Assembly (NCBI RefSeq): GCF_001424665.1 | Contig: NZ_LMQS01000004.1 | Location: forward strand, 313,680-377,679 | Direction: 5' to 3' | From: Methylophilus sp. Leaf416 | GTDB taxonomy: Bacteria > Pseudomonadota > Gammaproteobacteria > Burkholderiales > Methylophilaceae | Length of the DNA: 64,000 nucleotides | Shown here: positions 45,706 through 55,932 of the stretch, piece by piece | Layout: each line of letters starts with the position of its first letter | Position numbering within the stretch: position 1 is the first letter of the stretch | The notes under the pieces: model-generated | Database searches by the model: none | What the model was told of the DNA's origin: nothing | Seen by the model: the letters and a program-made list of their open reading frames with translations, nothing else | Position numbers and translations under genes: made by a program

Positions 45706-47922
45706 ATGCCGCATACCCAAGGTGAACATTCCTATCGCAAGTCTAAATCACCTTTAGAAGCGGCAGACTTACTCCCGGCTGACCGTGAGGATTCCCCCCT
45801 CACGCAGCTGATCCGGAAATACCTTAACGAAGAAGAAGTACAGCTGGTCTGGCAGGCCTATCGCTATGCCGAACAAGCGCATGCCGGTCAAACCCGTAAA
45901 ACCGGCGAACCTTACATCACCCACCCTATTTCTGTCGCCTGCATCCTGGCGAAGCTGCACCTCGATTTGCCCACCCTGCTGGCTGCTCTTCTGCACGACG
46001 TGGTGGAAGATACCGAGGTAAATAGTGCGGAAATCGCAGAAAAATTTGGCAAGCAAGTCGCCGACCTCGTCGATGGCCTGACCAAGCTGGATAAAGTCGA
46101 ACTGCAAACCGCGACTCAGGCCCAGGCAGAGAATTTCCGCAAAATGTTGCTGGCCATGAGCCAGGATGTGCGCGTCATCCTGGTTAAACTGGCAGACCGC
46201 CTGCATAACATGCAAACCATGGACGCCATGCGTCCGGAAAAGCAAAAACGCATTGCGCGCGAGACACTGGATATTTATGCGCCGATTGCCAATCGACTGG
46301 GCCTGAACCCCATCTTTCATGAACTGGAAGATCTTAGCCTCAAGTATTTATATCCCAACCGCTACCGCGTGATTGATAAGGCCATCCGCACCGCGCGCGG
46401 CAACCGCAAGGAAGTGATTGGCAAGATTCTGGAATCCATTCAGAATCAGCTTAAACAATATCAACTTGAATTTAATGTAGAAGGTCGCGAGAAGCACCTT
46501 TACAGCATTTACAAGAAGATGAGTGAAAAATCGATGAAATTGTCGCAAATTGGTGACATTTACGGTTTTCGCGTGGTTGTAAAAGACACTGCCGCCTGCT
46601 ATCTGGCATTGGGCGCATTACATGCTTTGTACAAGCCCATTCCAGGCCGTTTTAAAGACTATATTGCCATTCCCAAAGCCAATGGCTACCAATCTTTGCA
46701 TACCACGCTGTTTGGCCCGTTCGGCACGCCGATAGAAGTACAGATCCGCAGCCAGGAAATGCACAATATCGCCGATGCGGGCGTGGCCGCGCACTGGTTG
46801 TACAAAACGACCGATGCACACCTGACCAAGCTGCAGCAGCAAACCCACCAGTGGCTGCAACGGCTGGTGGAAATCCAGACCGAAAGTGACGACAGCCATG
46901 AGTTCCTGGAGAACTTCAAGGTGGATCTTTTCCCGGATGAAGTGTATATATTCACGCCTAAAGGCAACATTATGGCCTTGCCACGCGGTTCTACCGCGGT
47001 GGATTTTGCTTACGCCGTGCACTCTGATGTCGGCAATAGTTGCGTGGCGGTTAAAATCAATAACGAGCTGGCGCCATTACGGACTGAAATGCGCAATGGT
47101 GACCATGTGGAAATCATCACCGCGCCACTGGCTAAACCCAACCCGGCCTGGCTGAATTATGTGGTCACCGGCAAAGCACGTTCGCATATCCGCCATTACC
47201 TGAAAACGGTGAAAGTCGAAGAATCTGCCCAGCTTGGTGAGCGTATGCTGAATGTCGCTTTGCGCGCCATGCATATCCAGCCGGGTGATATTTCGGACAA
47301 GCAATGGCAAAAAGTCATGAATGACTACGGCGCCAAAACCAGGCAAATGATTCTGACCGATATCGGGCTGGGCAAACGTAACAGCCTGATGGTTGCGCAC
47401 CAGTTGCTGGCGCATCCGGCGGACACTGAAGATAAAACAAGCAAGACGCTGGATACCATTACCATCCGTGGTTCAGAAGGCATGGCAGTGCAATTTGCCC
47501 CCTGCTGCCGGCCGATTCCGGGCGACCCTATCCTGGGCTTTATCAATAAAGACAAAGGGCTGGTCATTCATACCCATGATTGCCAGGCAATCCGCAAATT
47601 CAAGCTGGATCCGGAAAAATGGCTGGATGTGGAATGGGATGCCGACCCGAAAAAACTGTTCAGCGTCAACCTGCGTATTTCTGTGGTCGACGAACGCGGT
47701 ATGCTGGCCAAAATTGCAGCCACCATTGCCAATGCCGATGCCAACATTGATAACGTCAGTGTCGAATCCAGCGATGGCAGCCAGTATTCCAATGTGAACT
47801 TTACCTTACAGGTGCACAACCGCGTACATCTGGCGACCCTGATCCGCAACCTTCGCAAGATCCAGCAAGTGGTGCGCATTAACCGGGTCAAGGGCAACCA
47901 GCTAGAACAACGTATCCAGTAA
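45706..47922 (+). CDS. spoT: Bifunctional (p)ppGpp synthetase/hydrolase (SpoT type)
   Basis: 738 residues. The HD hydrolase (HPISVACILAKLHLD...LLHDVVEDT), synthetase (GFRVVVKDTAACYLALGALH), TGS (VYIFTPKGNIMALPRG) and ACT domain at the end are all seen. The intact HDVVEDT favours SpoT over the RelA branch. It follows rpoZ by six bases. Confidence 0.93.
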   Translation: MPHTQGEHSYRKSKSPLEAADLLPADREDSPLTQLIRKYLNEEEVQLVWQAYRYAEQAHAGQTRKTGEPYITHPISVACILAKLHLDLPTLLAALLHDVVEDTEVNSAEIAEKFGKQVADLVDGLTKLDKVELQTATQAQAENFRKMLLAMSQDVRVILVKLADRLHNMQTMDAMRPEKQKRIARETLDIYAPIANRLGLNPIFHELEDLSLKYLYPNRYRVIDKAIRTARGNRKEVIGKILESIQNQLKQYQLEFNVEGREKHLYSIYKKMSEKSMKLSQIGDIYGFRVVVKDTAACYLALGALHALYKPIPGRFKDYIAIPKANGYQSLHTTLFGPFGTPIEVQIRSQEMHNIADAGVAAHWLYKTTDAHLTKLQQQTHQWLQRLVEIQTESDDSHEFLENFKVDLFPDEVYIFTPKGNIMALPRGSTAVDFAYAVHSDVGNSCVAVKINNELAPLRTEMRNGDHVEIITAPLAKPNPAWLNYVVTGKARSHIRHYLKTVKVEESAQLGERMLNVALRAMHIQPGDISDKQWQKVMNDYGAKTRQMILTDIGLGKRNSLMVAHQLLAHPADTEDKTSKTLDTITIRGSEGMAVQFAPCCRPIPGDPILGFINKDKGLVIHTHDCQAIRKFKLDPEKWLDVEWDADPKKLFSVNLRISVVDERGMLAKIAATIANADANIDNVSVESSDGSQYSNVNFTLQVHNRVHLATLIRNLRKIQQVVRINRVKGNQLEQRIQ

Positions 47923-47933
47923 ACGGCGGGTGA

Positions 47934-49994
47934 ATGGCCAGCATGCCTTCCTTGAGCGATATCCGAGGTTTCACCCCTGCCGTACGCAGCCAGCTGGAAA
48001 AACTGGCTATACACACGCCGCAGGCCTTGCTGCTGCATTTACCGCTACGCTATCTGGATGAAACCCATGTCACCGCCATCCGCGATTTGCGGCAGGGAGA
48101 ACAGGCGCAGATTGAAGGCATGGTGGTGCATAACGAAGTCAGTTACAAGCCACGCAAAATGCTCAATGTGCGGGTGCAGGATGATACCGGCATCATCAAT
48201 TTACGCTTTATCCACTTTTATCCCAGCCAGATTGCCGCTATGCAGACCGGTACCCGCATCCGCGCTTTTGGCGAAGTGCGCCCCGGCTTTTTCGGCTATG
48301 AGATGGTGCACCCGCAGCAACGCAAGGTCAAAGAAGATACCCCGGTCAGCACTGCCCTGACACCGGTCTACCCGACCACCGCGGGTCTTAGCCAGAACAC
48401 CATCCGCAAAGCGGTGAACCTGGTGTTAAAAGCGGAGTATTTGCAGGAAACATTACCTGCCTGGGTATACACACCGTTGCAGTTACCAGACTTTGCCAGC
48501 AGCCTGCAACTACTGCACCAGCCCAGCCCGGAAATCGCCTTACCTACCCTGGAAAACCATAGTCATCCCGCCTGGCAACGGCTGGCCTATGACGAGTTAC
48601 TGGCGCAGCAATTATCCATGCGCCAGCACTATGCCCGCCGTAAACAGGCACTCGCGCCGGCAACGCCGCGCTCCCAAACATTGAATGCACGTTTACTGGC
48701 TAGCCTCCCATTTGAACTCACCACGGCACAACAAAAAGTCATCACCGAAATCAGCAATGACCTGAGCCAGCCACACCCTATGCAACGGCTGTTGCTTGGC
48801 GATGTCGGCAGCGGGAAAACCATCGTTGCATGCCTGGCAGCATTACAGATGATAGAACATGGCTGGCAGGTAGCCATGATGGCACCGACTGAAATCCTCG
48901 CTGAACAGCATTACAAAAAACTGAGTAGCTGGTTAACGCCTTTAGGTATAGAGATTGCCTGGCTGACGGGCAGCCAGAATAAAAAAACGCGTGAGCAATC
49001 ACTGGCGCGCATTGCCAATGGTGACGCTATTTTAGCGGTAGGCACGCATGCTCTATTTCAGGAAGAAGTGCAGTTTAAACAATTAGGGTTAGCGATTGTA
49101 GATGAGCAACATCGCTTCGGCGTGCACCAGCGCTTAGCATTGCGCAAAAAAGGCCAGCGTAGCGATCTGGAACCGCACCAGTTGATGATGTCCGCCACAC
49201 CTATTCCACGTACGCTTTCCATGAGTTATTACGCCGACCTTGATGTATCGGTGATTGATGAGCTGCCGCCCGGCCGTACCCCCGTGGCAACCAAACTGGT
49301 GGCGGATGACCGCCGCGACGAGATATTACAGCGTGTACGCGAGGCTTGCGCCCAGGGCCATCAGGCTTACTGGGTGTGCCCGTTGATTGAAGAGTCGGAA
49401 ACCCTGCAATTGCAAACCGCCAATGATACCTATGCGTATATGCAGCAGGCATTTCCTGAGCTGCAGGTGGGCTTGGTGCATGGGCGCATGAAGTCAGCCG
49501 AAAAGCAGGCAGTGATGCAGGCTTTTTCTGCCAACCAGATCCATCTGCTGGTGGCCACCACGGTGATTGAAGTGGGTGTGGATGTGCCAAACGCCAGCCT
49601 GATGGTGATAGAGCATGCCGAGCGCATGGGTTTAAGCCAATTGCACCAGTTACGTGGCCGTGTGGGTCGCGGCGCGGCCAAAAGTACCTGCATTTTGCTA
49701 TATAACAAACAGCAATGTTCACAGATAGGCCGCGCCAGGCTGAAGGTGATTTACGAAAGCAATGATGGCTTCCATATTGCGCAAGCCGATCTGCATATCC
49801 GTGGTCCGGGCGAATTGCTGGGCATCCGTCAAAGCGGTGTGCCCATGCTGAAAATTGCCGACCTGGAACGGGATGTAGAATTACTGCAAGCAGCCAAGCA
49901 AATGGCGGATCAGCTGTTACAACGCGAACCGCAGGCGGTGGCAGCACATCTGCAACGCTGGTTGAGTCATGGCGACGAACTGGTAAAAGTGTAA
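47934..49994 (+). CDS. recG: RecG ATP-dependent DNA helicase
   Basis: 686 residues. GDVGSGKTIVACLAAL, DEQHRFGVHQR, and RGRVGRGAAKSTC are visible. The N-terminal wedge domain (about 1-160) is present. It reverses stalled forks. Start ATG 47934 follows GGCGGG. Confidence 0.95.
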   Translation: MASMPSLSDIRGFTPAVRSQLEKLAIHTPQALLLHLPLRYLDETHVTAIRDLRQGEQAQIEGMVVHNEVSYKPRKMLNVRVQDDTGIINLRFIHFYPSQIAAMQTGTRIRAFGEVRPGFFGYEMVHPQQRKVKEDTPVSTALTPVYPTTAGLSQNTIRKAVNLVLKAEYLQETLPAWVYTPLQLPDFASSLQLLHQPSPEIALPTLENHSHPAWQRLAYDELLAQQLSMRQHYARRKQALAPATPRSQTLNARLLASLPFELTTAQQKVITEISNDLSQPHPMQRLLLGDVGSGKTIVACLAALQMIEHGWQVAMMAPTEILAEQHYKKLSSWLTPLGIEIAWLTGSQNKKTREQSLARIANGDAILAVGTHALFQEEVQFKQLGLAIVDEQHRFGVHQRLALRKKGQRSDLEPHQLMMSATPIPRTLSMSYYADLDVSVIDELPPGRTPVATKLVADDRRDEILQRVREACAQGHQAYWVCPLIEESETLQLQTANDTYAYMQQAFPELQVGLVHGRMKSAEKQAVMQAFSANQIHLLVATTVIEVGVDVPNASLMVIEHAERMGLSQLHQLRGRVGRGAAKSTCILLYNKQQCSQIGRARLKVIYESNDGFHIAQADLHIRGPGELLGIRQSGVPMLKIADLERDVELLQAAKQMADQLLQREPQAVAAHLQRWLSHGDELVKV

Positions 49995-50026
49995 GTCAGT
50001 AACCAACGGTTTAGCTACGTGCGGGC

Positions 50027-52039
50027 TTAGAATTCAGCTGTGGGTGAGGCTTTTTGTCGCTTCTTGGTTTTTGCTTTATCTTCCGGTGCCAGCCGGGATT
50101 GCTGGCTGCGGGAATGGACCAGTCCTGTATGCAAGCTTGATTCAAACTCTCCCAGCGGCAATGGCCGGCTATACAAATAGCCCTGGAACAGCCTACAACC
50201 CATGGTTTGTAACAAGGCTTGTTGCTGCTGCATTTCAACGCCTTCAGCGATGACAGTCTGACCCAGGTTTTTCGCCATATTGATAATGGTTTCTACAATG
50301 AAACTGTCATAAGCATTATGCTGGATATCCTTGATAAAACTCTTATCGATTTTCAGCTCATCCAGTGGCAAACGTTTCAGCACGGATAATGAAGATTGAC
50401 CGGTGCCAAAATCATCCAGCGAAAATGTCATGCCCAGCGCTTTCAATGCCTGGATTTTAATGATGATTTCTTCCACATTCCTGACCATCAGGCTCTCGGT
50501 CAGCTCCAGCTTCAACAAGCGCGGATCACAACCACTGCCTAACACCGTATCACTCACTATTTCCACAAAATCCGGCTGGTTGAATTGCACCGCGCTGACA
50601 TTGACTGAAAGTGTCAGTGTGCGTGTCAGGGGCGCCTCGGCCCATTGCTTGAGTTGCCGGCATGCCTGCTGGATCACCCAATGCCCTATAGGTACAATCT
50701 CGCCGGTTTCTTCCGCAATCGGGATAAACTGATCGGGTGGAATCATACCCAGGGTAGGATGCTGCCAGCGCAATAATACTTCCGCGCCTATAGGTCTATG
50801 CGTTTCATCGACCTGTACCTGGAAATAGAGTAATAACTGGTTACCCTGCAGGGCAAACGCCAGGTCATTCTCCAGTGTGGCACGCATTTCAATCGCCGGG
50901 TGCAGCAGCTCGTCGTACATCTGGATACTGTTCAGGTTATCGGATTTTTTCGCCTGGTACATGGCTATATCCGCACGCCTCAACACCTCTTCTTCACTGT
51001 AATCATCACTGTGAAACAGGCAAATGCCTATGCTAGGCGTTGTACGGTATTTGCTTTGCTGCAACTGGAAAGGCTGAGAAAACACCGCCATCATTTTTTC
51101 AGCGGTCACCTGCGCAGCCCTGATCGCTTCAGCCTTGTCGCACCCCAGTTCATCCAGCACGGCGATAAATTCGTCGCCACCCATGCGCGCGATGGTGTCT
51201 TTTTTGCGCAAGCACTGCTGCAACCTGGCAGCCACTTGCTGCAACAACTCATCGCCGGCCTGGTGGCCCATGCTGTCATTCAGGCCTTTAAAATTATTCA
51301 AATCCAGCGATAACACTGCCCCGTGACATTGCCCGCGTGCGCACCGCACAAAGGCCTGCTGCAAGCGGTCTGACAGCAAGCGCCGGTTTGGTAACTCGGT
51401 CAGGAAATCATAATAGGCCAACTGATGCACTTTTTTGTTATCGAGATTGGATGCAATGCGCAACGAGATATTTTCACGCAGGCTTTTGGCCAGCGCATTC
51501 CCGGCCACGCTGACATAAATCACATACACAATAAACAGCACTGCCAGCGCAATAGACACAGAAGTGCCATGGGTGAGAAAACGCGGAATCATAAATACCA
51601 CGATGCCGCCGGTGAACAGGTTGGATGTGAAGCTATCTACCGAATAAATAATGATACCGGCACCAGACACTCCGACCAGTGCAAAAATCAGGAATGCCTG
51701 GTTGGCAGGTGCCGCTTCAGGGAACAGTAATATGCCGGCCAGGCCCCAGGCTAACCCGCAAAAGCCGGTATTGAAACGAAACCATTGTAACCAGTGCATG
51801 CTATGCAATGTACGCCGCTGATCCTTGTAATACTTGAAGGTAAGGTAACCACGGCTGCCATAGGCACTCAGGAAAATGACAGACCAGATGATGAGAATGC
51901 TGGAATTGATCAGGTGAAGTTGCGTGAGTAACAGCGCGGCCATGACCACGATGGCTGCCATCAGTGACCTACGATTATTCGCATACAGCATTTCCACAAT
52001 TTCTGCGTTTAATGCTGCTGATTCCGCCGCTTTATCCAA
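50027..52039 (-). CDS. Membrane GGDEF/EAL protein with intact GGDEF and EVL motif
   Basis: 670 residues. About five N-terminal helices, a GGDEF domain with RMGGDEF (287-291), and an RKKD I-site five residues earlier (278-281), then an EAL domain whose signature is EVL (420-422). The other EAL residues (NVSA, LTES, DDFGTG, KIDKS, AEGVE) are kept. So cyclase activity is likely and phosphodiesterase activity possible. The start is TTG 52039 with AGGGGG upstream; ATG 51991 is an alternative. It is convergent with recG. Confidence 0.85.
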   Translation of the reverse strand: MDKAAESAALNAEIVEMLYANNRRSLMAAIVVMAALLLTQLHLINSSILIIWSVIFLSAYGSRGYLTFKYYKDQRRTLHSMHWLQWFRFNTGFCGLAWGLAGILLFPEAAPANQAFLIFALVGVSGAGIIIYSVDSFTSNLFTGGIVVFMIPRFLTHGTSVSIALAVLFIVYVIYVSVAGNALAKSLRENISLRIASNLDNKKVHQLAYYDFLTELPNRRLLSDRLQQAFVRCARGQCHGAVLSLDLNNFKGLNDSMGHQAGDELLQQVAARLQQCLRKKDTIARMGGDEFIAVLDELGCDKAEAIRAAQVTAEKMMAVFSQPFQLQQSKYRTTPSIGICLFHSDDYSEEEVLRRADIAMYQAKKSDNLNSIQMYDELLHPAIEMRATLENDLAFALQGNQLLLYFQVQVDETHRPIGAEVLLRWQHPTLGMIPPDQFIPIAEETGEIVPIGHWVIQQACRQLKQWAEAPLTRTLTLSVNVSAVQFNQPDFVEIVSDTVLGSGCDPRLLKLELTESLMVRNVEEIIIKIQALKALGMTFSLDDFGTGQSSLSVLKRLPLDELKIDKSFIKDIQHNAYDSFIVETIINMAKNLGQTVIAEGVEMQQQQALLQTMGCRLFQGYLYSRPLPLGEFESSLHTGLVHSRSQQSRLAPEDKAKTKKRQKASPTAEF

Positions 52040-52226
52040 CTTGCGACCCCCTGAGTGTAGTTATGTTTTATTCAACGGTCATTCGGCTCTACACTTTAAT
52101 TGATGCAAGGTATTGATTACCTAGCCTTCATGCTGAGATCATGCGCCTAAAGCGATACAAAAACACTATTACAAAGCGAGGTTTTGCGAAAGATTAATTA
52201 AAATTGGTTTAAATAAGACACGCTAG

Positions 52227-52480
52227 GGCCTATTGACGCTATTCAATTGTCGATGTTGGCGTGTGAAGTGCAGTTTGATTATTTCCAACAAGCGCCGAAT
52301 AACGATGAGTGCTCATGCCAGATGCAACCCTGAGGGCTGGAGTCATTTATTCGTTTCGCCATGTTGTCAATCGCTTGTGTAGCCAGCTATACCTTGTTGC
52401 TCTTTCCGCATTGCTCTTTCCGCCTAGCGCAACGAATAAATGCTTTCCAGCAGCGGCAACTGAAAGAGTGTTAACAGGCC
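52227..52480. mobile_element. MITE-like 254-bp element with CTAG target duplication
   Basis: The ends GGCCTATTGACGCT and (inverted) GGCCTGTTAACACT are terminal inverted repeats with three mismatches in the outer 14 bases. CTAG flanks both ends (52223-52226 and 52481-52484), which fits a YTAR-type 4-bp target site as used by IS5-group elements. The interior has no convincing gene and holds a second inverted pair (CATTTATTCG/CGAATAAATG). The remaining bases of the 445-base gap (52040-52222) show nothing else. Confidence 0.75.
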
Positions 52481-52484
52481 CTAG

Positions 52485-53057
52485 TTAACGATGCAGCCAA
52501 TTTCTCATTAATTTTGCATAGCGGGGCATGACGACATACACCATCAGCATGACAACGACCCCTGTGATCACCAACGTATGCAACAGGTAAATTTGCGGGA
52601 AACCCACTTTATCCATCAGCGGTATCATCCCCAGGGAGACCAAACTTACCAGCGGAAAAATGGCCGACCAGGTCATTAAAAATTGCTTCCAGCGCACTGG
52701 CACCGAAGCTTTGGCCGCTTCAGGCACAAACAGGAAATCCAGGCCACTTTTAATCTGGTAGCTATCTTTGGCATTCAGTATGTGTTCAATTTTGGCAATC
52801 AGTTGCTGACGGCTGGGTGATGCCATCCATTGTTTAAGATGTTGTTCGCTGTCGTAACGGATAATCACAGAATAAGTATCCGAGTAACCAGCAATCGGAC
52901 GTATCAGATGCCAGTCCAGCGCACCCTCTGACGCACGGCAGGCAGGGCCGATCTCTTCCAGCCATTGTTCATAAGCTGCCTGCTGCGCTTCACTGACGCG
53001 ATGGGTAATGATGGCGCTGGCACCATGTTGCATGGTGATTGAATCTTGCTGGCGCAT
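52485..53057 (-). CDS. Antibiotic-biosynthesis-monooxygenase-like protein with two helices
   Basis: 190 residues: an N-terminal ABM ferredoxin-like fold (about 10-110, with SAIITHRVSEAQQAAYEQW and SDTYSVIIRYDSEQHLKQW) and two C-terminal membrane helices (about 125-180). Function unknown. Start ATG 53057 follows AAAGGA. Its stop abuts the MITE target site (CTAG then TTA). Confidence 0.75.
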   Translation of the reverse strand: MRQQDSITMQHGASAIITHRVSEAQQAAYEQWLEEIGPACRASEGALDWHLIRPIAGYSDTYSVIIRYDSEQHLKQWMASPSRQQLIAKIEHILNAKDSYQIKSGLDFLFVPEAAKASVPVRWKQFLMTWSAIFPLVSLVSLGMIPLMDKVGFPQIYLLHTLVITGVVVMLMVYVVMPRYAKLMRNWLHR

Positions 53058-53107
53058 ATCTGTGGTCCTTTCTTATTATTTGTCAAAATGCGCTTTGCGC
53101 GCAAACA

Positions 53108-54004
53108 TCAGAGTGTCTCTTTAAACTGTGTTTTTAATTCTGCTACCGCCACCTCTATAAAGGCGCGTAGTTTGGGCGGCATAAAACGTTGTTGCGGGTA
53201 AACCAGATGCACCGCGTCCGCACGCCCCAACCAGGCAGGTAGTACACGCACCAATTGCTGGCTACGCTGCGCAGGCTGGCAGATGAAGGTAGGCAACAAG
53301 GCGACGCCCTGCCCATTTTCGGCCATGGCCTTGATCACGCCAATACTGTTCACCAGCGTGCGCCCGCTCATGGGCACACTTATTTCACTCTGTTCATTGC
53401 TGAGCAACCATTGCTCGCGGCCCATCGGTGTAAATTGCAAGCAAGTGTGCGCATGCAAATGGGGCGGCGCTTCCAAGGCCGGTGCCTGCTGTAAATATAG
53501 CGGACTGGCAAATAATGCCCACTGGATAGACCCTAATGATTTAGCAATCAGGCTGGAATCACGTAACTCGCCGGTGCGGATCGCAACATCCACGCCTTCT
53601 GCAATCAGGTCAACATAACGGTCGGTTAATAACATCTCCAGCACCAGGTCGGGGTACTCAGTTTGCACCCGCTTCACCAGCCCAGCCAGCAAGGCGTCAC
53701 CCAGATCGGCAGGTGCAGTGACTTTCAACATGCCTTGTGGCTGTAACCGCGCGGCATCCAGTGCCGCTTCGGCTTCCATCAAATATCCCAGCCCTATGGA
53801 TGCCTGCTCATAATATAGCGTCCCGGCCTCGGTCAGGTGCAATCGCCTGGTAGTGCGTTGCAGCAAGGTCACGCCCAGCCTTTTTTCGAGTCGTGCCACC
53901 CGGGTACTGATCGTAGAAGTCGGTAAGCCTAATTGCCGCGCTGCCGCACTAAAACTCCCGGCCTGCACTACTTTCACGAATACCGCTGCTTCGTTAAAGT
54001 CCAT
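53108..54004 (-). CDS. LysR-family regulator
   Basis: 298 residues. The N-terminal helix-turn-helix FSAAARQLGLPTSTISTRVARLEKR and a LysR effector domain are clear. It is divergent from a pirin gene and a YcaC-type hydrolase and probably controls both. A near-palindrome TTCAATTAAATGAA sits at 54010-54023 beside its start. Confidence 0.9.
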   Translation of the reverse strand: MDFNEAAVFVKVVQAGSFSAAARQLGLPTSTISTRVARLEKRLGVTLLQRTTRRLHLTEAGTLYYEQASIGLGYLMEAEAALDAARLQPQGMLKVTAPADLGDALLAGLVKRVQTEYPDLVLEMLLTDRYVDLIAEGVDVAIRTGELRDSSLIAKSLGSIQWALFASPLYLQQAPALEAPPHLHAHTCLQFTPMGREQWLLSNEQSEISVPMSGRTLVNSIGVIKAMAENGQGVALLPTFICQPAQRSQQLVRVLPAWLGRADAVHLVYPQQRFMPPKLRAFIEVAVAELKTQFKETL

Positions 54005-54117
54005 GATTGTTCAATTAAATGAAAAGTAATTTCACATTTAACCATCTAGTGCCTTAAAAGTCATGTGTTTATAGTGAGAACCATCGCAACACGACATGAA
54101 TTCACAAGGAGCACATC

Positions 54118-54978
54118 ATGAAAAAACTGGCTTTTATCAAACGTAGTAATGGCAACCACTGGGTAGGCGATGGCTTTCCGGTGCAGAGCATTTTTTCCTA
54201 CCGTGATATCGCGGAAGAAATGTCTCCATTCCTGCTGATGGATTACGCAGGTCCTGCCCGCTTCGAGCCGACTGAACAACGTCGTGGTGTAGGGCAACAC
54301 CCGCACCGTGGATTTGAAACAGTAACCATCGTTTACGACGGCCAGGTTTCACACCATGACTCGACCAATGCCGGTGGCACCATCGGTCCTGGTGAAGTGC
54401 AATGGATGACGGCTGGTAAAGGCATCATTCACGAGGAATATCACGGCGATGACTACGCGAAAAATGGTGGCCCATTTGAAATGATTCAGTTATAGGTGAA
54501 TTTGCCTGCCAAAGACAAACTGACGCAGCCAGGCTACCAGGGTATTACCAAAGCGGATATCCCGGAAGTGGCATTACCTGCTGAAGCAGGCAAAGTACGG
54601 GTGATTGCCGGTGAATATGCCGGACAAACCGGCCCGGCCAAAACCTTCAGTGCCATGAATGTATGGGATGTACGTTTGAATGCAGGTACCCGCACGGTAT
54701 TCAATTTGCCGGAAGGGCATACCACTGCCATTTTCGTACTCAAAGGCGCAGTGAAAACCGGCAGTGTGCATACCATCCGCCCTTCTGAACTGGCCGTCAT
54801 GCAGCGCGAAGGTACCGAGCTGGTATTGCAGGCACAGCAGGACACCGTGTTATTGCTGCTGAATGGCGAACCATTGAACGAGCCGGTGGTAGGTCATGGC
54901 CCGTTTGTCATGAACACCTGGGAAGAAATAGACCAGGCCATTAATGATTACAACCTGGGCCGCTTTGCGACTGCTTAA
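54118..54978 (+). pseudogene. Pirin gene interrupted by an in-frame amber codon
   Basis: An ATG with AAGGAG upstream opens a cupin-type pirin (FSYRDIAEEMSPFLLMDYAG, QHPHRGFETVT, WMTAGKGIIHEEYH). The frame meets TAG at 54493-54495 (codon 126) after FEMIQL, and the same frame continues at once with VNLPAKDK to a full C-terminal half (to 54978). Intact pirins have FEMxQLWVNLPAK, so the amber replaces Trp. A second GTG follows the TAG, but it has no ribosome-binding site. So it is probably a recent nonsense mutation, or a sequencing error. Metal residues of the N-terminal half are kept. Confidence 0.88.
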
Positions 54979-55037
54979 ACAAGCTTTTTTAAACCTGAAG
55001 TTCACACACTAAAACTATATTTTTGAGAGGATTTATC

Positions 55038-55667
55038 ATGAGCAACAACAAACCTTACGTACGTCTTGACCGTGACAATGCAGTAGTACTGCTGGTTGAC
55101 CACCAGGCCGGCTTGTTATCGCTGGTACGCGATATTGAGCCGGACCGTTTCAAGAACAATGTGCTGGCGCTGGCGGATGCGGCCAAGTTTTTCAACTTGC
55201 CTACCATCCTCACCACCAGCTTTGAAACCGGCCCGAATGGCCCGCTGATGCCGGAATTGAAAGCCTTGTTTCCGGATGCGCCCTACATCGCCCGTCCCGG
55301 CCAGATCAATGCCTGGGATAACGAAGACTTTGTCAAAGCCATCAAGGCCACCGGCAAGAAGCAGCTGATTATCGCCGGGGTGGTGACTGAAGTATGCGTG
55401 GCTTTCCCGGCACTGTCTGCCATTGAAGAAGGATTCGAAGTATTTGTGGTGGGTGACGCTTCCGGCACCTTTAACGAACTGACTCGCGATGCAGCCTGGC
55501 GCCGCATGGAAGCCGCCGGCGCGCAAATGATGACCTGGTTTGGGGTGGCCTGCGAACTGCATCGCGACTGGCGCCGTGATATTGAAGGGCTGGGGACTTT
55601 GTGCGCCAACCATATCCCGGATTACCGCAACCTGATGACTGCCTACAATACCTTGCAAGCTAAATAA
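55038..55667 (+). CDS. YcaC-like isochorismatase-family hydrolase
   Basis: 209 residues from ATG 55038 (preceded by GAGAGG; the TTG at 55023 is not used). LLVDHQAGLLSL (Asp), the Lys near residue 100, and VVTEVCVAFPAL (nucleophile Cys) form the catalytic set. Length matches E. coli YcaC (208). It follows the pirin gene on the same strand by 59 bases and is followed by a terminator. Confidence 0.9.
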   Translation: MSNNKPYVRLDRDNAVVLLVDHQAGLLSLVRDIEPDRFKNNVLALADAAKFFNLPTILTTSFETGPNGPLMPELKALFPDAPYIARPGQINAWDNEDFVKAIKATGKKQLIIAGVVTEVCVAFPALSAIEEGFEVFVVGDASGTFNELTRDAAWRRMEAAGAQMMTWFGVACELHRDWRRDIEGLGTLCANHIPDYRNLMTAYNTLQAK

Positions 55668-55683
55668 TCTTGCCTGAAAAATC

Positions 55684-55707
55684 AAAAGACCCTCCACAGG
55701 GTCTTTT
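55684..55707 (+). terminator. Intrinsic terminator after the YcaC-like gene
   Basis: Stem AAAAGACCCT/AGGGTCTTTT with a CCAC loop, followed by further T residues. It ends the pirin/YcaC transcript. Confidence 0.85.
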
Positions 55708-55873
55708 TGTTTATGCGACATCATTTAACAGCATAGTGATGCGAGCACATCACATAAAGATAATCCTACAAAACAATGAGAAAAACCCTTATTAAAAATT
55801 TACATTCTCAAGCGTAAGCTGCAATTGTCGCGTTTGAAATGAATTTCGCATTCATGTTCACAACAAGACAAAC

Positions 55874-55896
55874 ACGGCAGCCATAGCGGCTGCCGT
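55874..55896. promoter_or_regulatory. Hairpin in the leader of the small basic gene
   Basis: Nine-base stem ACGGCAGCC/GGCTGCCGT with a five-base loop, about 37 bases before the ATG at 55933. It has only a short T-tail; it may be an attenuator or a leftover terminator. Confidence 0.4.
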
Positions 55897-55932
55897 TTGC
55901 ACTCTCCATTAACACTTGGAAGGAGTATTCAA

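Noticed and set aside
49201-49947. A 248-residue minus-strand frame
   Set aside because: Antisense to the helicase motifs of recG.
54496-54978. A separate gene starting at GTG 54496
   Set aside because: It has no ribosome-binding site and reads as the C-terminal half of pirin in the same frame as the first half.
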